From contig JAHCBA010000003.1 in assembly GCA_019634625.1 (NCBI GenBank), positions 1-64,000 of the forward strand: DNA of 64,000 bases, in the 5' to 3' direction. This DNA is from Verrucomicrobiia bacterium (lineage in GTDB: Bacteria > Verrucomicrobiota > Verrucomicrobiia > Limisphaerales > CAIMTB01). Positions 17,061-25,614 of the stretch are shown here, piece by piece (the stretch's first letter is position 1; each line of letters begins with the position of its first letter). A program made the position numbers and the translations under genes. The notes beneath the pieces were generated by a model, which saw only the letters and a program-made list of their open reading frames with translations, was not told where the DNA came from and made no database searches.

Positions 17061-20000
17061 TCAGGCGCGGAGGCGGAGGAGGAGGTCCTTGCTTTCGACG
17101 GTGTCACCGAGTTGGACGTGGAGGGCCTCGACGACGCCATCGCAGGGGGCGGTGATGGTGGTCTGCATTTTCATGGCCTCCATCATGAGGAGTTTGTCGC
17201 CCTTGTGGACCTTGTTGCCGACGCTGACGGAAAGGGCGGCGACGAGGCCTGGGATGGGAGCGGCGATCTGGAGGGGATCAGCGAGGTCGGCTTTGGGCCG
17301 GGCTTTGGCGCGGGGGGCGACGTTGGCATCGGGGATGAACGCCTCGCGGGTCATGCCGTTGAGTTCGTAGGTGACGGTGCGGCGGCCGTCCTTGTCGGGT
17401 TCGCCGACGTTGACGAGGCGGATGATGAGGGTCTTGCCGGCTTCGATATGGACGCTGATTTCCTCGCCGCGGCGGAGGCCATAGAAGAAGGCCGGGGTGG
17501 GGAGGACGCTGACATCGCCGAATTCGCGCTGGTGTCTGGCGAAATCGAGGAAGACCTGGGGATACATCAGGTGGCTGTAGGCATCGCTTTCGGAGGCTTC
17601 GCGGCGGAGGCGTTCGGAGAGGTCGGCGCGGACCGTGTTGAGATCGATCGGGGCGGCATCGGAGGCGGGATGGGCGCGGGAAGTGTCGCGTTTCCAGCGG
17701 GCGCGGGCTTCGGCGTGGCGGGTGTCGCCGAGGATGACGCGCCAGACGGGTTCGGGCCAGCCGCCCTCGGGCCAGCCCAGGCCGCCGGAGAACATGTCGA
17801 TGACGCTTTCCGGGAAGGGGGTGGCGCCGGGTTCGAGGTTGACGACGTCGGCGGGTTTGATGCCGCGGCTGAAGAGGAAGAGGGCCATGTCACCGACGAC
17901 CTTGCTGGAGGGGGTGACCTTGACGATATCGCCGAAGAGTTGATTGACCTCGGCGTAGGCGCGGGCGATTTCGGGCCAGCGATGGGAGACGCCCATGCTG
18001 GCGGCCTGTTCCTTGAGGTTGGTGTACTGGCCGCCGGGCATTTCGTGGAGATAGACCTCGGCGGAGCCGGTCCTGGGGGCGGTATCGAAGGGGGCGTAGA
18101 ATTCGCGGACGCGTTCCCAGTAATCGGAGAAGCTGTTGAGGGTATCCAGGGGGAGGCGGGTGTCGCGGGGGGTGTTTTGGAGGGCGGAGACGGTGGAATT
18201 GAGGTTGGGCTGGCTGGTCGAACCGCTCATGGAGGCGAGAGCGAGATCGACGACATCCACGCCGGCCTCGGCGGCGTGGAGGATGGCGGCGGCCTGGACG
18301 CCGGAGGTGTCGTGGGTGTGGAAGTGGATGGGCAGATCAACGGTTTCGCGAAGGGCCTTGACGAGTTTGCGGGCGGCCATGGGGCGGCAGAGGCCGGCCA
18401 TGTCCTTGATGGCGAGGACATGGGCGCCCATCCGTTCGAGTTCGCGGGCGAGGCGGACGTAGTACTGGAGGTCGAACTTGTCGCGGCGGGGATCGAGGAT
18501 GTTGCCGGTGTAGCAGACGGCGGCCTCGCAGAGGGCGCCGGCGTCCTGGACGGCCTCCATGGCGACGCGGAGGTTGGGGAGGTAATTGAGGGAATCGAAG
18601 ATGCGGAAGATGTCCATGCCGGCGCGGGCGGCATGCTGGACGAATCCGGCGACGACATTGGCTGGGTAGTTGGAGTAGCCGACGGCATTGGAGCCGCGGA
18701 AGAGCATCTGGAAGCAGATGTTGGGGATGCGGGCGCGGAGTTCGGTGAGGCGCTCCCAGGGGTCCTCGTTGAGGAAGCGCATGGCGGTGTCGAAGGTGGC
18801 GCCGCCCCACATTTCGAGGGAGTAGAGTCCGTTGCGATGGTCGCCGACGAGGTGGGCGAGGGCGTCCGCGCAGGCCAGCATGTCGTAGGTGCGGACGCGG
18901 GTGGCCATCAGGGACTGGTGGGCATCGCGGAGGGTGGTGTCGGTGACGAGGAGGCGGCGCTGGTCGCGGGTCCACTGGGCGAACTTGCGGGGTCCGAGCT
19001 GGCGGAGGAGATCGCGGGTGCCCTTGGGGGGAGGGGTGGCGTGATCGAAGGCTGGGACGGGGGCGGGTTCCAGGACGCGGGAGGGTCGGTAGCCCTTGGC
19101 ATGGGGGTTGCCATTGACGATGACGTTGCCGAGGAAGTTGAGGAGGCGGGTGGCGCGGTCGCGTCGGGGTCGGAAGGCGAACAGTTCCGGGGTGGTGTCG
19201 ATGAGGGTGGTGACGGCGCGGCCCTGACGGAAGTCGGGGTGGGCGATGACGTTTTCGAGGAAGGGGATGTTGGTTTTGACGCCACGGATGCGGAACTCGC
19301 GGAGGGCGCGATCCATGCGGTCGCAGGCGAGGTCAAAGGAGTGGCCGGAGGCGACGACCTTGACGAGGAGGGAGTCGTAGAAGGGGGTAATGACGGCGCC
19401 GGCGTAGCCCATGCCGCCATCGAGGCGGAGTCCGAAGCCGCCGGGGGAGCGGTAGGCGAGGATTTTGCCGTAGTCCGGCGTGAAGCGGTTTTCGGGGTCT
19501 TCGGTGGTGACGCGGCACTGGAGGGCGTAGCCGTTGCGGGGAATGTCTGCCTGGGCGGGCAGGCCGAGTTCCGGGGAATCGAGGCGGTGGCCTTCGGCGA
19601 TGAGGATTTGGGCGCGGACGAGATCCACGCCGGTGATCACCTCGGTGACGGTGTGTTCGACCTGGATACGGGGGTTCATCTCGATGAAGAACCACTCGTG
19701 GCGGTCGAGGTCATAGAGGAACTCGATGGTGCCGGCGTTGTCGTAGCGGATCGCGCGGGCCATGCGGGCGGCGGCCTCGCAGAGTTCGGCGACGACCTGC
19801 GGGGGCAGGCCGTAACTGGGTGCGGTCTCGATGACCTTCTGGTGGCGGCGCTGGACGGAGCAGTCGCGTTCGTGCAGGTGGAGGACGTTGCCGTGGCGGT
19901 CGCCGAGGATCTGGACCTCGAGGTGTTTGGCGCGGGGGATGTATTTCTCGAGGAAGACGGCCGGGTTGCCGAAGGCACGTCCCGCCTCGGTGCGGGCTTC

Positions 20001-20624
20001 ATCGAGGAGGGGGCCGAGGTCGGCAGGTTTGGAGACCACGCGCATGCCGCGTCCGCCACCGCCGAATGCGGCCTTGATGATGAGTGGGAATCCAATGGAC
20101 TTGGCGGCGCGGACGGCTTCGTCGCGATGGGTGAGGGGTTCTTCGGTGCCGGGCAGGGTGGGCACGTTGAGTGAGGCAGCGAGGGAGCGGGCGGCGGTTT
20201 TGTCGCCCATCTGGTCGAGCACCTCGGGGCGGGGGCCGACGAAGGTGATGCCGGCGGCGGCGCAGGCGCGGGCGAAATCAGCGTTCTCGCTGAGGAAACC
20301 GTAGCCTGGGTGGATGGCGTCCACGCCCTTTTCGAGGGCGATGGCGACAATGCCTTCGATATCGAGGTAGGCGGCGACGGGCCCCTTGCCGGCACCGACG
20401 AGGTAGGATTCGTCGGCTTTGAACCGGTGCATGCAGAACCGGTCTTCCTGGGCGAAGATGGCGACCGTCCGGAGGTTGTTTTCGGAGGCGGCGCGGAAGA
20501 TGCGGATGGCGATTTCCGAGCGATTGGCGGCCATCAATTTGGAGAAGCGCCCAGGCGTTTCGGGCGGCACAGGAACTTCGTGGGTGGCGGGGGCAGCGGG
20601 ACTTGTGGCGGGTCGTCGGGCCAT
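17061..20624 (-). CDS. pyc: Pyruvate carboxylase, single-chain
   Basis: The 1187-residue, single-polypeptide enzyme converts pyruvate, bicarbonate and ATP to oxaloacetate, refilling the TCA cycle. The order is standard. The biotin carboxylase domain covers about residues 28-480 (MAANRSEIAIRIFRA, ATP-grasp loop KAAFGGGGRGMRVV, FIEMNPRIQVEHTVTE). The carboxyltransferase domain covers about 555-840 (TDTTLRDAHQSLMATRVRT, FHTHDTSG). The biotinyl domain is at the end with MEAMKMQ, biotinyl lysine at about residue 1152. Length agrees with the family (about 1150 residues). The first 27 residues are a proline/alanine-rich extension. It faces convergently the Agl23-like gene and divergently the secreted-protease pair, with a repeat cluster in that promoter region. 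Confidence 0.97.
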   Translation of the reverse strand: MARRPATSPAAPATHEVPVPPETPGRFSKLMAANRSEIAIRIFRAASENNLRTVAIFAQEDRFCMHRFKADESYLVGAGKGPVAAYLDIEGIVAIALEKGVDAIHPGYGFLSENADFARACAAAGITFVGPRPEVLDQMGDKTAARSLAASLNVPTLPGTEEPLTHRDEAVRAAKSIGFPLIIKAAFGGGGRGMRVVSKPADLGPLLDEARTEAGRAFGNPAVFLEKYIPRAKHLEVQILGDRHGNVLHLHERDCSVQRRHQKVIETAPSYGLPPQVVAELCEAAARMARAIRYDNAGTIEFLYDLDRHEWFFIEMNPRIQVEHTVTEVITGVDLVRAQILIAEGHRLDSPELGLPAQADIPRNGYALQCRVTTEDPENRFTPDYGKILAYRSPGGFGLRLDGGMGYAGAVITPFYDSLLVKVVASGHSFDLACDRMDRALREFRIRGVKTNIPFLENVIAHPDFRQGRAVTTLIDTTPELFAFRPRRDRATRLLNFLGNVIVNGNPHAKGYRPSRVLEPAPVPAFDHATPPPKGTRDLLRQLGPRKFAQWTRDQRRLLVTDTTLRDAHQSLMATRVRTYDMLACADALAHLVGDHRNGLYSLEMWGGATFDTAMRFLNEDPWERLTELRARIPNICFQMLFRGSNAVGYSNYPANVVAGFVQHAARAGMDIFRIFDSLNYLPNLRVAMEAVQDAGALCEAAVCYTGNILDPRRDKFDLQYYVRLARELERMGAHVLAIKDMAGLCRPMAARKLVKALRETVDLPIHFHTHDTSGVQAAAILHAAEAGVDVVDLALASMSGSTSQPNLNSTVSALQNTPRDTRLPLDTLNSFSDYWERVREFYAPFDTAPRTGSAEVYLHEMPGGQYTNLKEQAASMGVSHRWPEIARAYAEVNQLFGDIVKVTPSSKVVGDMALFLFSRGIKPADVVNLEPGATPFPESVIDMFSGGLGWPEGGWPEPVWRVILGDTRHAEARARWKRDTSRAHPASDAAPIDLNTVRADLSERLRREASESDAYSHLMYPQVFLDFARHQREFGDVSVLPTPAFFYGLRRGEEISVHIEAGKTLIIRLVNVGEPDKDGRRTVTYELNGMTREAFIPDANVAPRAKARPKADLADPLQIAAPIPGLVAALSVSVGNKVHKGDKLLMMEAMKMQTTITAPCDGVVEALHVQLGDTVESKDLLLRLRA

Positions 20625-20675
20625 AGGGCGGGCGGAGGGTTGCAGTTCAGAGGGTGGCGGTCACGCCGGAGTTGC

Positions 20676-20698
20676 GGGGGGCATGCCCCATGCCCCCC
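20676..20698 (-). promoter_or_regulatory. Perfect 10-bp hairpin in the pyc leader
   Basis: GGGGGGCATG, a 3-nt loop CCC, and CATGCCCCCC form a perfect, very stable stem about 52-74 nt upstream of the pyc start. On the minus strand it would be in the 5' untranslated region if transcription starts in the AT-rich repeat cluster further upstream. It may be a regulatory or boundary hairpin. Function is inference. Confidence 0.4.
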
Positions 20699-20771
20699 CC
20701 GAATCGTTGGCCGGCAGTGGTTGGAGGATTGTTGACCCCGGTTGAGGGCCAGACCGTTCGACTGGCCGCCC

Positions 20772-20908
20772 TATATATTAAACCCGGCGTAATACTGTTG
20801 ACGGCAATTGTATATACAGCCCGGCTCATAACTGTTGACTCTAGGTTTAAAGATCCATCATGCAGTTTATTGACTCTTAAATATAAAACCTGGCGCATTA
20901 CTGTTGAC
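20772..20908 (-). repeat. Array of four ~35-bp repeat units between divergent genes
   Basis: Read on the minus strand, four units each start with GTCAAC or GTCAAT: 20877-20908, 20844-20874, 20811-20839 and 20772-20802. Their starts are 34, 35 and 37 bp apart, so here the unit is nearly tandem. Units share the pattern GTCAACAGTA, then CGCC(G/T)GG, then TTTAATAT or similar AT-rich end. Unit 20844-20874 is most diverged. A fifth partial start, GGTCAACAATCC, is at about 20731-20742. The array is the AT-rich part of the 463-bp gap between pyc (minus) and the secreted gene at 21088 (plus); no other gene is seen in the gap. Confidence 0.75.
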
Positions 20909-21087
20909 TGTCCGGCGACGAGCGACGAGGGCATCTGCGACGGCCGGATGGGCTTCCGCGGGGGGGGCGTGCGCGCCTGGATTGGGGCGTCGAAGGGATG
21001 CTGCCCACCATGAACCAGCGGGCGGGGGCTGGGTTTGAGATGACAGGCGCTTGCGTCGCCCTGGGGTTTCGGGTTCTTTGCTGGCGC

Positions 21088-21624
21088 ATGAGACATGGAT
21101 GGCGGCTGTGCTTGGGGATGTGGCTGGGGCTGATTCCGTGGGCGGAGGGCACGCGTTGGGTGCCGTTGACGATCGAGGAGCTGGCGGCGCGGGCGGACGC
21201 GGTGGTTCATGGGCGGGTGGAGGGGTTGACGGTATTGCGGGATGCGGGCGGGCGGATTTACAGGCGGGTTGAGGTCCGGGCGATCGAGGTGTGGCGCGGG
21301 GTGGCCGGGGGCGTTGTGTGGGAGGTGGTGGCCGGGGGGGGGGTGTTGGGGGAACGGTTGGAGGCGGCGCAGGGGCAGGTGGAGTACCGGGTGGGGGAAG
21401 AGGTTGTGTGTTTCCTGGTGCGCAACCCGGCCGGGGAATGGGTGACGCTGGGGCTGGCCCAGGGGGCGTTTCGGGTGCGGGAGGAGGGGGGGCGTCGGTG
21501 GGTGGCGAACCCTTTCTGGGGCGGGGCGGCTGGGGCGGGGAGGGATCGACACGGGGGATGGCCGGCGGACCGACCGCTGGCGATCGAGGAGTTGCGTCGG
21601 CGGACGCTGGAGGTGGAACGATGA
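21088..21624 (+). CDS. Small secreted protein, partner of the downstream metalloprotease
   Basis: The 178-residue product has a signal peptide (MRHGWRLCLGMWLGLIPWAEG). The mature part begins TRWVPLTIEELAARADAVVHGRV, continues with a predicted beta-rich fold (VEVRAIEVWRG, GEEVVCFLVRNPAGEWVTLG) and ends in a charged helix. No active-site motif is recognisable. The opening reading, a hydrolase-independent SxEELxxxAD pattern, is common in secreted proteins placed just before metzincin genes, so it may be an inhibitor, chaperone or prodomain-like partner. The stop overlaps the next gene's start (ATGA). An in-frame ATG at 20998 would add 30 residues before the signal peptide and is less likely. Confidence 0.6.
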   Translation: MRHGWRLCLGMWLGLIPWAEGTRWVPLTIEELAARADAVVHGRVEGLTVLRDAGGRIYRRVEVRAIEVWRGVAGGVVWEVVAGGGVLGERLEAAQGQVEYRVGEEVVCFLVRNPAGEWVTLGLAQGAFRVREEGGRRWVANPFWGGAAGAGRDRHGGWPADRPLAIEELRRRTLEVER

Positions 21625-23408
21625 GAGGATTCTGGCGGTGCCGGGGTGGGGGCTGGCGAATCGCTTGCGCCGTGGCGATGGGATGGTTGCTGGTGGCCGG
21701 GTCGGGAGTGGGCTGGGGCTACGTGGCGGAGTTCAACGCGGCGGGGGTGGTCCGGCGATGGGCGCTGAATCCCCCGGATACCCGGGTCTCGGTGAATGCG
21801 GTGAACCGGACCGCGCGGGCGATCCGGTACCGACTGGACACGGCGGGCTCACCGGCCGGCAATGCGCTGGCGGAGTTGATGGCGGTCCGGACGGCATTCG
21901 ATCAGTGGCAGGCGGTACCGGGGACGCTGTTGCGTTTCGAGGAGGCGCCGAGCGTGAGCGGGACGGCGGATGTGGATTTGAATGACGGGTTCAACACGGT
22001 GTTTTGGAGCCGGAGCCTGTTTGTGAACGGGGGCCGGGACAACCTGTCGGGGGTGCTGGCGCTGACCTACGTGGGTTCGTATCCCGATGGCAACGTCATT
22101 GCCAATGCCGACATCGTGTTCAACGGGGTCCAGTACGACTGGTTCACGGACTTCGAGAATCCGACCCGGCAGGAGATTTTCGTGGAGGCGATCGCCCTGC
22201 ATGAGATCGGGCACCTGCTGGGGTTGCGCCATTCGCCGGTGGGGGGCGCGACGATGCTGGCGGTGGGGGATCGCGGGGTGAATTCGCAGACGGGATTGTC
22301 CGCGGACGAAATCGCGGCGGCACGGGCGCTGTATGGGGCGGCCGCGGTGGCGGCGGGATATGGGAGGGTCGCCGGGACGGTTACGGCGTCGGGGGCGCCG
22401 GTGTTTGGCGCGGCGGTGTTCATCGAGGATGCGGCGGGGAACGTCGCGGCGGGGACGGTGACGCGGGCGGGCGGGCAGTACGAACTCGGCGGGCTGGCGG
22501 CCGGCCGGTATGTCGTCCGGGTGGCGCCGCTGGACCCGGCGGGGGCGCCGAACGTGCTGGTGCGGGGGGCGGACATTGCGAATACCTATTCGGGCGCCAG
22601 CACGGATTTTCATCCGACGACCGACCGGGAGGTGACGATCCCGGGCGGAGGTGCGGTGACGGCGAATTTCGAGGTGGTGGCGGGCGAACCCATCCGGATT
22701 GTGCGGGTGCTGCGCCCGGCAGGCGACCTGACGGAGCCGTCGTTTCACGACAAGCCTGTCGAGGTGCAGCCGGCGGGGCAGACGGTGTACCTGGGTGTTC
22801 TCACCCCGGCCACGCTGACGGGCGGTGTGCAGTTGGAGGTTCGCGGAGACGGCCTGGTGCAGGGTCCGACCGAGACGCAGGCGAATGTCCTGGGGAACAT
22901 GTCCCTGGCGGCGGTGCCGGTGACGGTGCTGGCCGGGGCGACGCCGGGACTGCGGAGCCTGCGGTTGGAAGTGGGCGGTTCGGTGGCCTGGGCGCACGGA
23001 TTCATCGAACTGGCCCCGCCGTTTCCCGATGTGAACTTCGATGGGTTCGACGACCGGTTTCAGAGGCGGTACTGGCCCCGGTTCACGGCGCCCGAGGCGG
23101 GGCCGACGGCGGATCCGGATGGCGACGGCTTCAGCAATCGGTGGGAGTACGAGACCGGTTCGGATCCAACGGATCCGGGATCGGCGCATTTCCGGATCGA
23201 GACGGTGCGGGTGACGGAGTCCGGGGCGCGGGTGCGATCGCAGGCGGCGATTGGAAAGCGGTTCCAGTTGGAGGCGCGGGGGGTGGTGGCGGGAAGCGCC
23301 TGGCAGTTGGTGGGGGCACCGGTGCTGGCGGCCGGAGCGGAGGTGGAGTTCACGGATCCGGGCGCCACTGGGAACGAGCGGTACTACCGGGTGCGGATGG
23401 TGCCGTGA
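21621..23408 (+). CDS. Secreted metzincin (matrixin-like) metalloprotease with accessory domains
   Basis: The 595-residue protein begins with a signal peptide (hydrophobic core around VAMGWLLVAGSGVGWG). The catalytic domain spans about residues 35-245 and contains HEIGHLLGLRH, the HExxHxxGxxH zinc site, starting at about residue 194 with Glu195 as the base. The downstream methionine turn is expected near SPVGGATMLA. A carboxypeptidase-regulatory/SpaA-like beta domain (residues 250-310: GRVAGTVTASGAPVFGAAV and onward) follows, then an IgG-like region and a calcium-binding TSP3-type segment DVNFDGFDDRF and DPDGDGFSNRWEYETG. It should degrade proteins outside the cell. Translationally coupled to the small secreted gene upstream. 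A large palindrome follows its stop. Confidence 0.85.
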   Translation: MRGFWRCRGGGWRIACAVAMGWLLVAGSGVGWGYVAEFNAAGVVRRWALNPPDTRVSVNAVNRTARAIRYRLDTAGSPAGNALAELMAVRTAFDQWQAVPGTLLRFEEAPSVSGTADVDLNDGFNTVFWSRSLFVNGGRDNLSGVLALTYVGSYPDGNVIANADIVFNGVQYDWFTDFENPTRQEIFVEAIALHEIGHLLGLRHSPVGGATMLAVGDRGVNSQTGLSADEIAAARALYGAAAVAAGYGRVAGTVTASGAPVFGAAVFIEDAAGNVAAGTVTRAGGQYELGGLAAGRYVVRVAPLDPAGAPNVLVRGADIANTYSGASTDFHPTTDREVTIPGGGAVTANFEVVAGEPIRIVRVLRPAGDLTEPSFHDKPVEVQPAGQTVYLGVLTPATLTGGVQLEVRGDGLVQGPTETQANVLGNMSLAAVPVTVLAGATPGLRSLRLEVGGSVAWAHGFIELAPPFPDVNFDGFDDRFQRRYWPRFTAPEAGPTADPDGDGFSNRWEYETGSDPTDPGSAHFRIETVRVTESGARVRSQAAIGKRFQLEARGVVAGSAWQLVGAPVLAAGAEVEFTDPGATGNERYYRVRMVP

Positions 23409-23433
23409 CGCGGCCGGGTGCCGTGACGCGGGT

Positions 23434-23479
23434 AAATCGACGAGAACTTCGTGCATATGCACGAAGTTCTCGTCGATTT
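23434..23479. terminator. Perfect 46-bp palindrome between convergent genes
   Basis: Two 23-bp arms (23434-23456 and 23457-23479) are exact inverted copies with no spacer; the centre is GTGCATATGCAC and the outer ends are AAATCGACG and CGTCGATTT. It lies between the plus-strand protease and minus-strand metF, so it can terminate transcription from both sides: AAAT and ATTT give short A and U runs at the stem base. It is preceded by the direct repeat GTGCCGTGACGCGG. Bidirectional termination is the likeliest role; a protein-binding site is an alternative. Confidence 0.7.
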
Positions 23480-23510
23480 GAGCGGGGCAGGGGTTGCTGC
23501 GGGAGGGGGG

Positions 23511-24401
23511 TCAGGCCAGGCCGAGGCGGCGGGCGACTTCGACGGTCGAGCGGGCTTTGTTCAGGGAGTAGAAGTGGAGTCCGGCGACGCCGCGATCGAG
23601 GAGTTCCCGGCACTGGGCGGCGCAGTAGTCGATGCCGTAGGCGGTCACGGCCTCGTCGTCGTCTCCCAGTTCGTTGAGGCGGGCCATCATGGCATCGGGG
23701 ATCCGGGCGCCGCAGAGGGTGGTGAACTTTTTGACCTGGGCGGTGGAGAGGATGGGGAGGAGTCCGGGGATGAGGGTGACGTGGCTGCCAAGCTGGTTGC
23801 GGAGGAAGGATTGGAACTCGAAGAAATCGGCGTTGTCGAAGAAGAGCTGGGTGATGACGAAGTCGGCGCCCTGCCCGACCTTGTGTTGGAGCCGCTGCCA
23901 ATCGACGTGTTTGCCTTCCTGGCAGGCGATGTGGCCCTCGGGGAAGCCGGCGACGCCGATGCCGAAGCCGCCCAGTTCACGGATGAAGCGGACGAGTTCC
24001 CAGGAGTACTCGAATCCTCCTTCGGTCGGGGTCCAGGAACTGTTGCCGTCGGGCGGGTCGCCGCGGAGGGCGAGGATGTTGCGGATGCCGCGGGAGCGGG
24101 CTTCGTCGAGGACCTGGCGGAGCATGTCGCGGGTGGAATTGACGCAGGTCAGGTGGGCCATGGCGGTGAGGCCATGTTCGCGCTGGATGCGGTCCACGAT
24201 GCCGAGGGTTTTGTCGCGGGTGCTGCCGCCGGCGCCATAGGTGACGGAGGCGTAGTCCGGGCGAAGGGCGAGGAGAGCCGGGAGGGTACGTTCGAAGAGG
24301 TTCTTGAGGCCCTCGTCGCTTTTGGGCGGAAAGAACTCGAAGGAAAGGGCGGGGCGTCCCTCCCGCTGGCAGCGGGCGTGGATGTCGCGGATGAACTCCA
24401 T
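23511..24401 (-). CDS. metF: 5,10-methylenetetrahydrofolate reductase
   Basis: The 296-residue flavoprotein makes 5-methyl-THF for methionine synthesis. It is full length for MetF, and the TIM-barrel signatures are present: LSFEFFPPKSDEG at the start, YASVTYGAGGST, HLTCVN, NILALRGDPP (folate/FAD-contacting Asp region), IGVAGFPEGH, ADFVITQLFFDN, and a final GLHFYSLN. The start at 24401 (MEFIRDIHARC) gives the usual family length; the reading frame stays open 109 codons upstream but that part is low-complexity and not conserved-looking. It faces the protease gene across a palindromic terminator. Confidence 0.96.
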   Translation of the reverse strand: MEFIRDIHARCQREGRPALSFEFFPPKSDEGLKNLFERTLPALLALRPDYASVTYGAGGSTRDKTLGIVDRIQREHGLTAMAHLTCVNSTRDMLRQVLDEARSRGIRNILALRGDPPDGNSSWTPTEGGFEYSWELVRFIRELGGFGIGVAGFPEGHIACQEGKHVDWQRLQHKVGQGADFVITQLFFDNADFFEFQSFLRNQLGSHVTLIPGLLPILSTAQVKKFTTLCGARIPDAMMARLNELGDDDEAVTAYGIDYCAAQCRELLDRGVAGLHFYSLNKARSTVEVARRLGLA

Positions 24402-24531
24402 GAGGGCGCGAGTGTGGGCCAGAGGGGGCGGCGCCTTCAAGGGTGCCGGGGGCGGTAGGAGGAGGGCGGGCTGAGAGTCCGCTTGCGTTGGAAGGGGGGG
24501 GTGGCGTGAGATGGGGCATCGATTCACCGCT

Positions 24532-25590
24532 ATGAACACTTCGATGGGATTCCGTTTTTGGATGGTGGCACTGATGGGAATGGGTCTGGCCCGGGCGTGG
24601 GGGCATTCGGCGATCGAGCCGGTGCCGCGCACGGACGAGTGGTGGCAGAAGCGGCATGAGGCGATGAACGGCCGGGTGGCGGAGCTGGGGCAGCGGGCGC
24701 AGGTGATTTTCATTGGCGACTCGATCACCCAGGGTTGGGAGGGCGCGGGGAGGGAGGTTTGGGAGCGGTACTACACGGGGCGGCATGCCATCAATCTGGG
24801 GATCGGGGGCGACCGGACGCAGCATGTGCTGTGGCGCCTGGACAACGGGAACCTGAAAGGGCTGAAGCCGAAGGCGGCGGTGGTGATGATCGGGACCAAC
24901 AACTCGAACGGGGAGGACAACACCGTGGACCAGATCGCGGACGGGGTGACGGCAATCGTGCGGCGGCTGCGGGAGGCGCTGCCGGAGACGAAGGTCCTGC
25001 TGCTGCCCATCTTCCCGAGGAGCGAGAATCCGTCGGCCCAGCGGGGGAAGATTCTTCAGGTGAACCAGATTCTGCAGAAGCTGCCGGACGGCGAGTCGGT
25101 GATCTGGGTGGATTTCGGGCATCGCTTCATCCGGGCGAACGGGTCCATTCCGCGCGATCTGATGCCGGACTACCTGCATCTGTCCCCGGCTGCTTACGGT
25201 GTGTGGGCGGAGTCCTTGGAGCCGGTGCTGGCGCGCGTCATTGGCGACACGCCGGTGCGGGCGGCCGGGGCTTTGGATTTGAGCGGGGACTGGGTGGCGA
25301 CGGTTCCCGGGCCGGACCAGCAGCCGGTGGATCTGCCGTTTTCGCTGCGACAGGAGGGGGGGCGGTTGTCGGGCCAGTTTGCGCGCGAGGGCGGACGATG
25401 GATGCCGGTCGAGGAGGGGCGTCTGGAGGGCAAGGCGTTCACGTGGCGACTGAACCGGGCGCGGGACGACGGTTCGGTGATGAAGTACGAGATGACGGGG
25501 ACGGTGGAGGGCGACCGGTTGGTGGGGAAGGCGAAGACCGAGATGGGTGGGAACCCGGTCGTCATCGACTGGACGGCCCGGCGTCGTTGA
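24532..25590 (+). CDS. Secreted SGNH/GDSL hydrolase with a C-terminal beta domain
   Basis: The product, about 352 residues from MNTSMGFRFW, has a signal peptide ending near ARAWGHS. The SGNH fold shows block I VIFIGDSITQGW (nucleophile Ser), block II INLGIGGDRTQ (Gly), block III MIGTNN (Asn) and block V DYLHLSPAAY (Asp and His). This matches the PAF-acetylhydrolase beta/gamma-like group common in verrucomicrobia. A separate domain of about 110 residues (from LDLSGDWVATVPG) resembles the small beta-sandwich often found after such esterases. It should cleave ester groups, perhaps acetyl groups on polysaccharides. Followed by an alpha/beta hydrolase 24 bp downstream, so the two probably share a transcript. 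An ATG at 24511 would add seven residues. Confidence 0.88.
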   Translation: MNTSMGFRFWMVALMGMGLARAWGHSAIEPVPRTDEWWQKRHEAMNGRVAELGQRAQVIFIGDSITQGWEGAGREVWERYYTGRHAINLGIGGDRTQHVLWRLDNGNLKGLKPKAAVVMIGTNNSNGEDNTVDQIADGVTAIVRRLREALPETKVLLLPIFPRSENPSAQRGKILQVNQILQKLPDGESVIWVDFGHRFIRANGSIPRDLMPDYLHLSPAAYGVWAESLEPVLARVIGDTPVRAAGALDLSGDWVATVPGPDQQPVDLPFSLRQEGGRLSGQFAREGGRWMPVEEGRLEGKAFTWRLNRARDDGSVMKYEMTGTVEGDRLVGKAKTEMGGNPVVIDWTARRR

Positions 25591-25614
25591 ACTTTTGAAC
25601 CCGGAGGGAAGGCC

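Noticed and set aside
16803-20174. 1123-codon plus-strand frame antisense to pyc
   Set aside because: It is a shadow of pyruvate carboxylase, which has full-length conserved domains on the other strand; the antisense product is repetitive and acidic with no motif.
20772-20908. CRISPR-like periodic array
   Set aside because: The 34-37 bp period comes from one degenerate unit repeated head to tail. Repeats are not identical, there are no constant-length unique spacers, and no cas gene is present.
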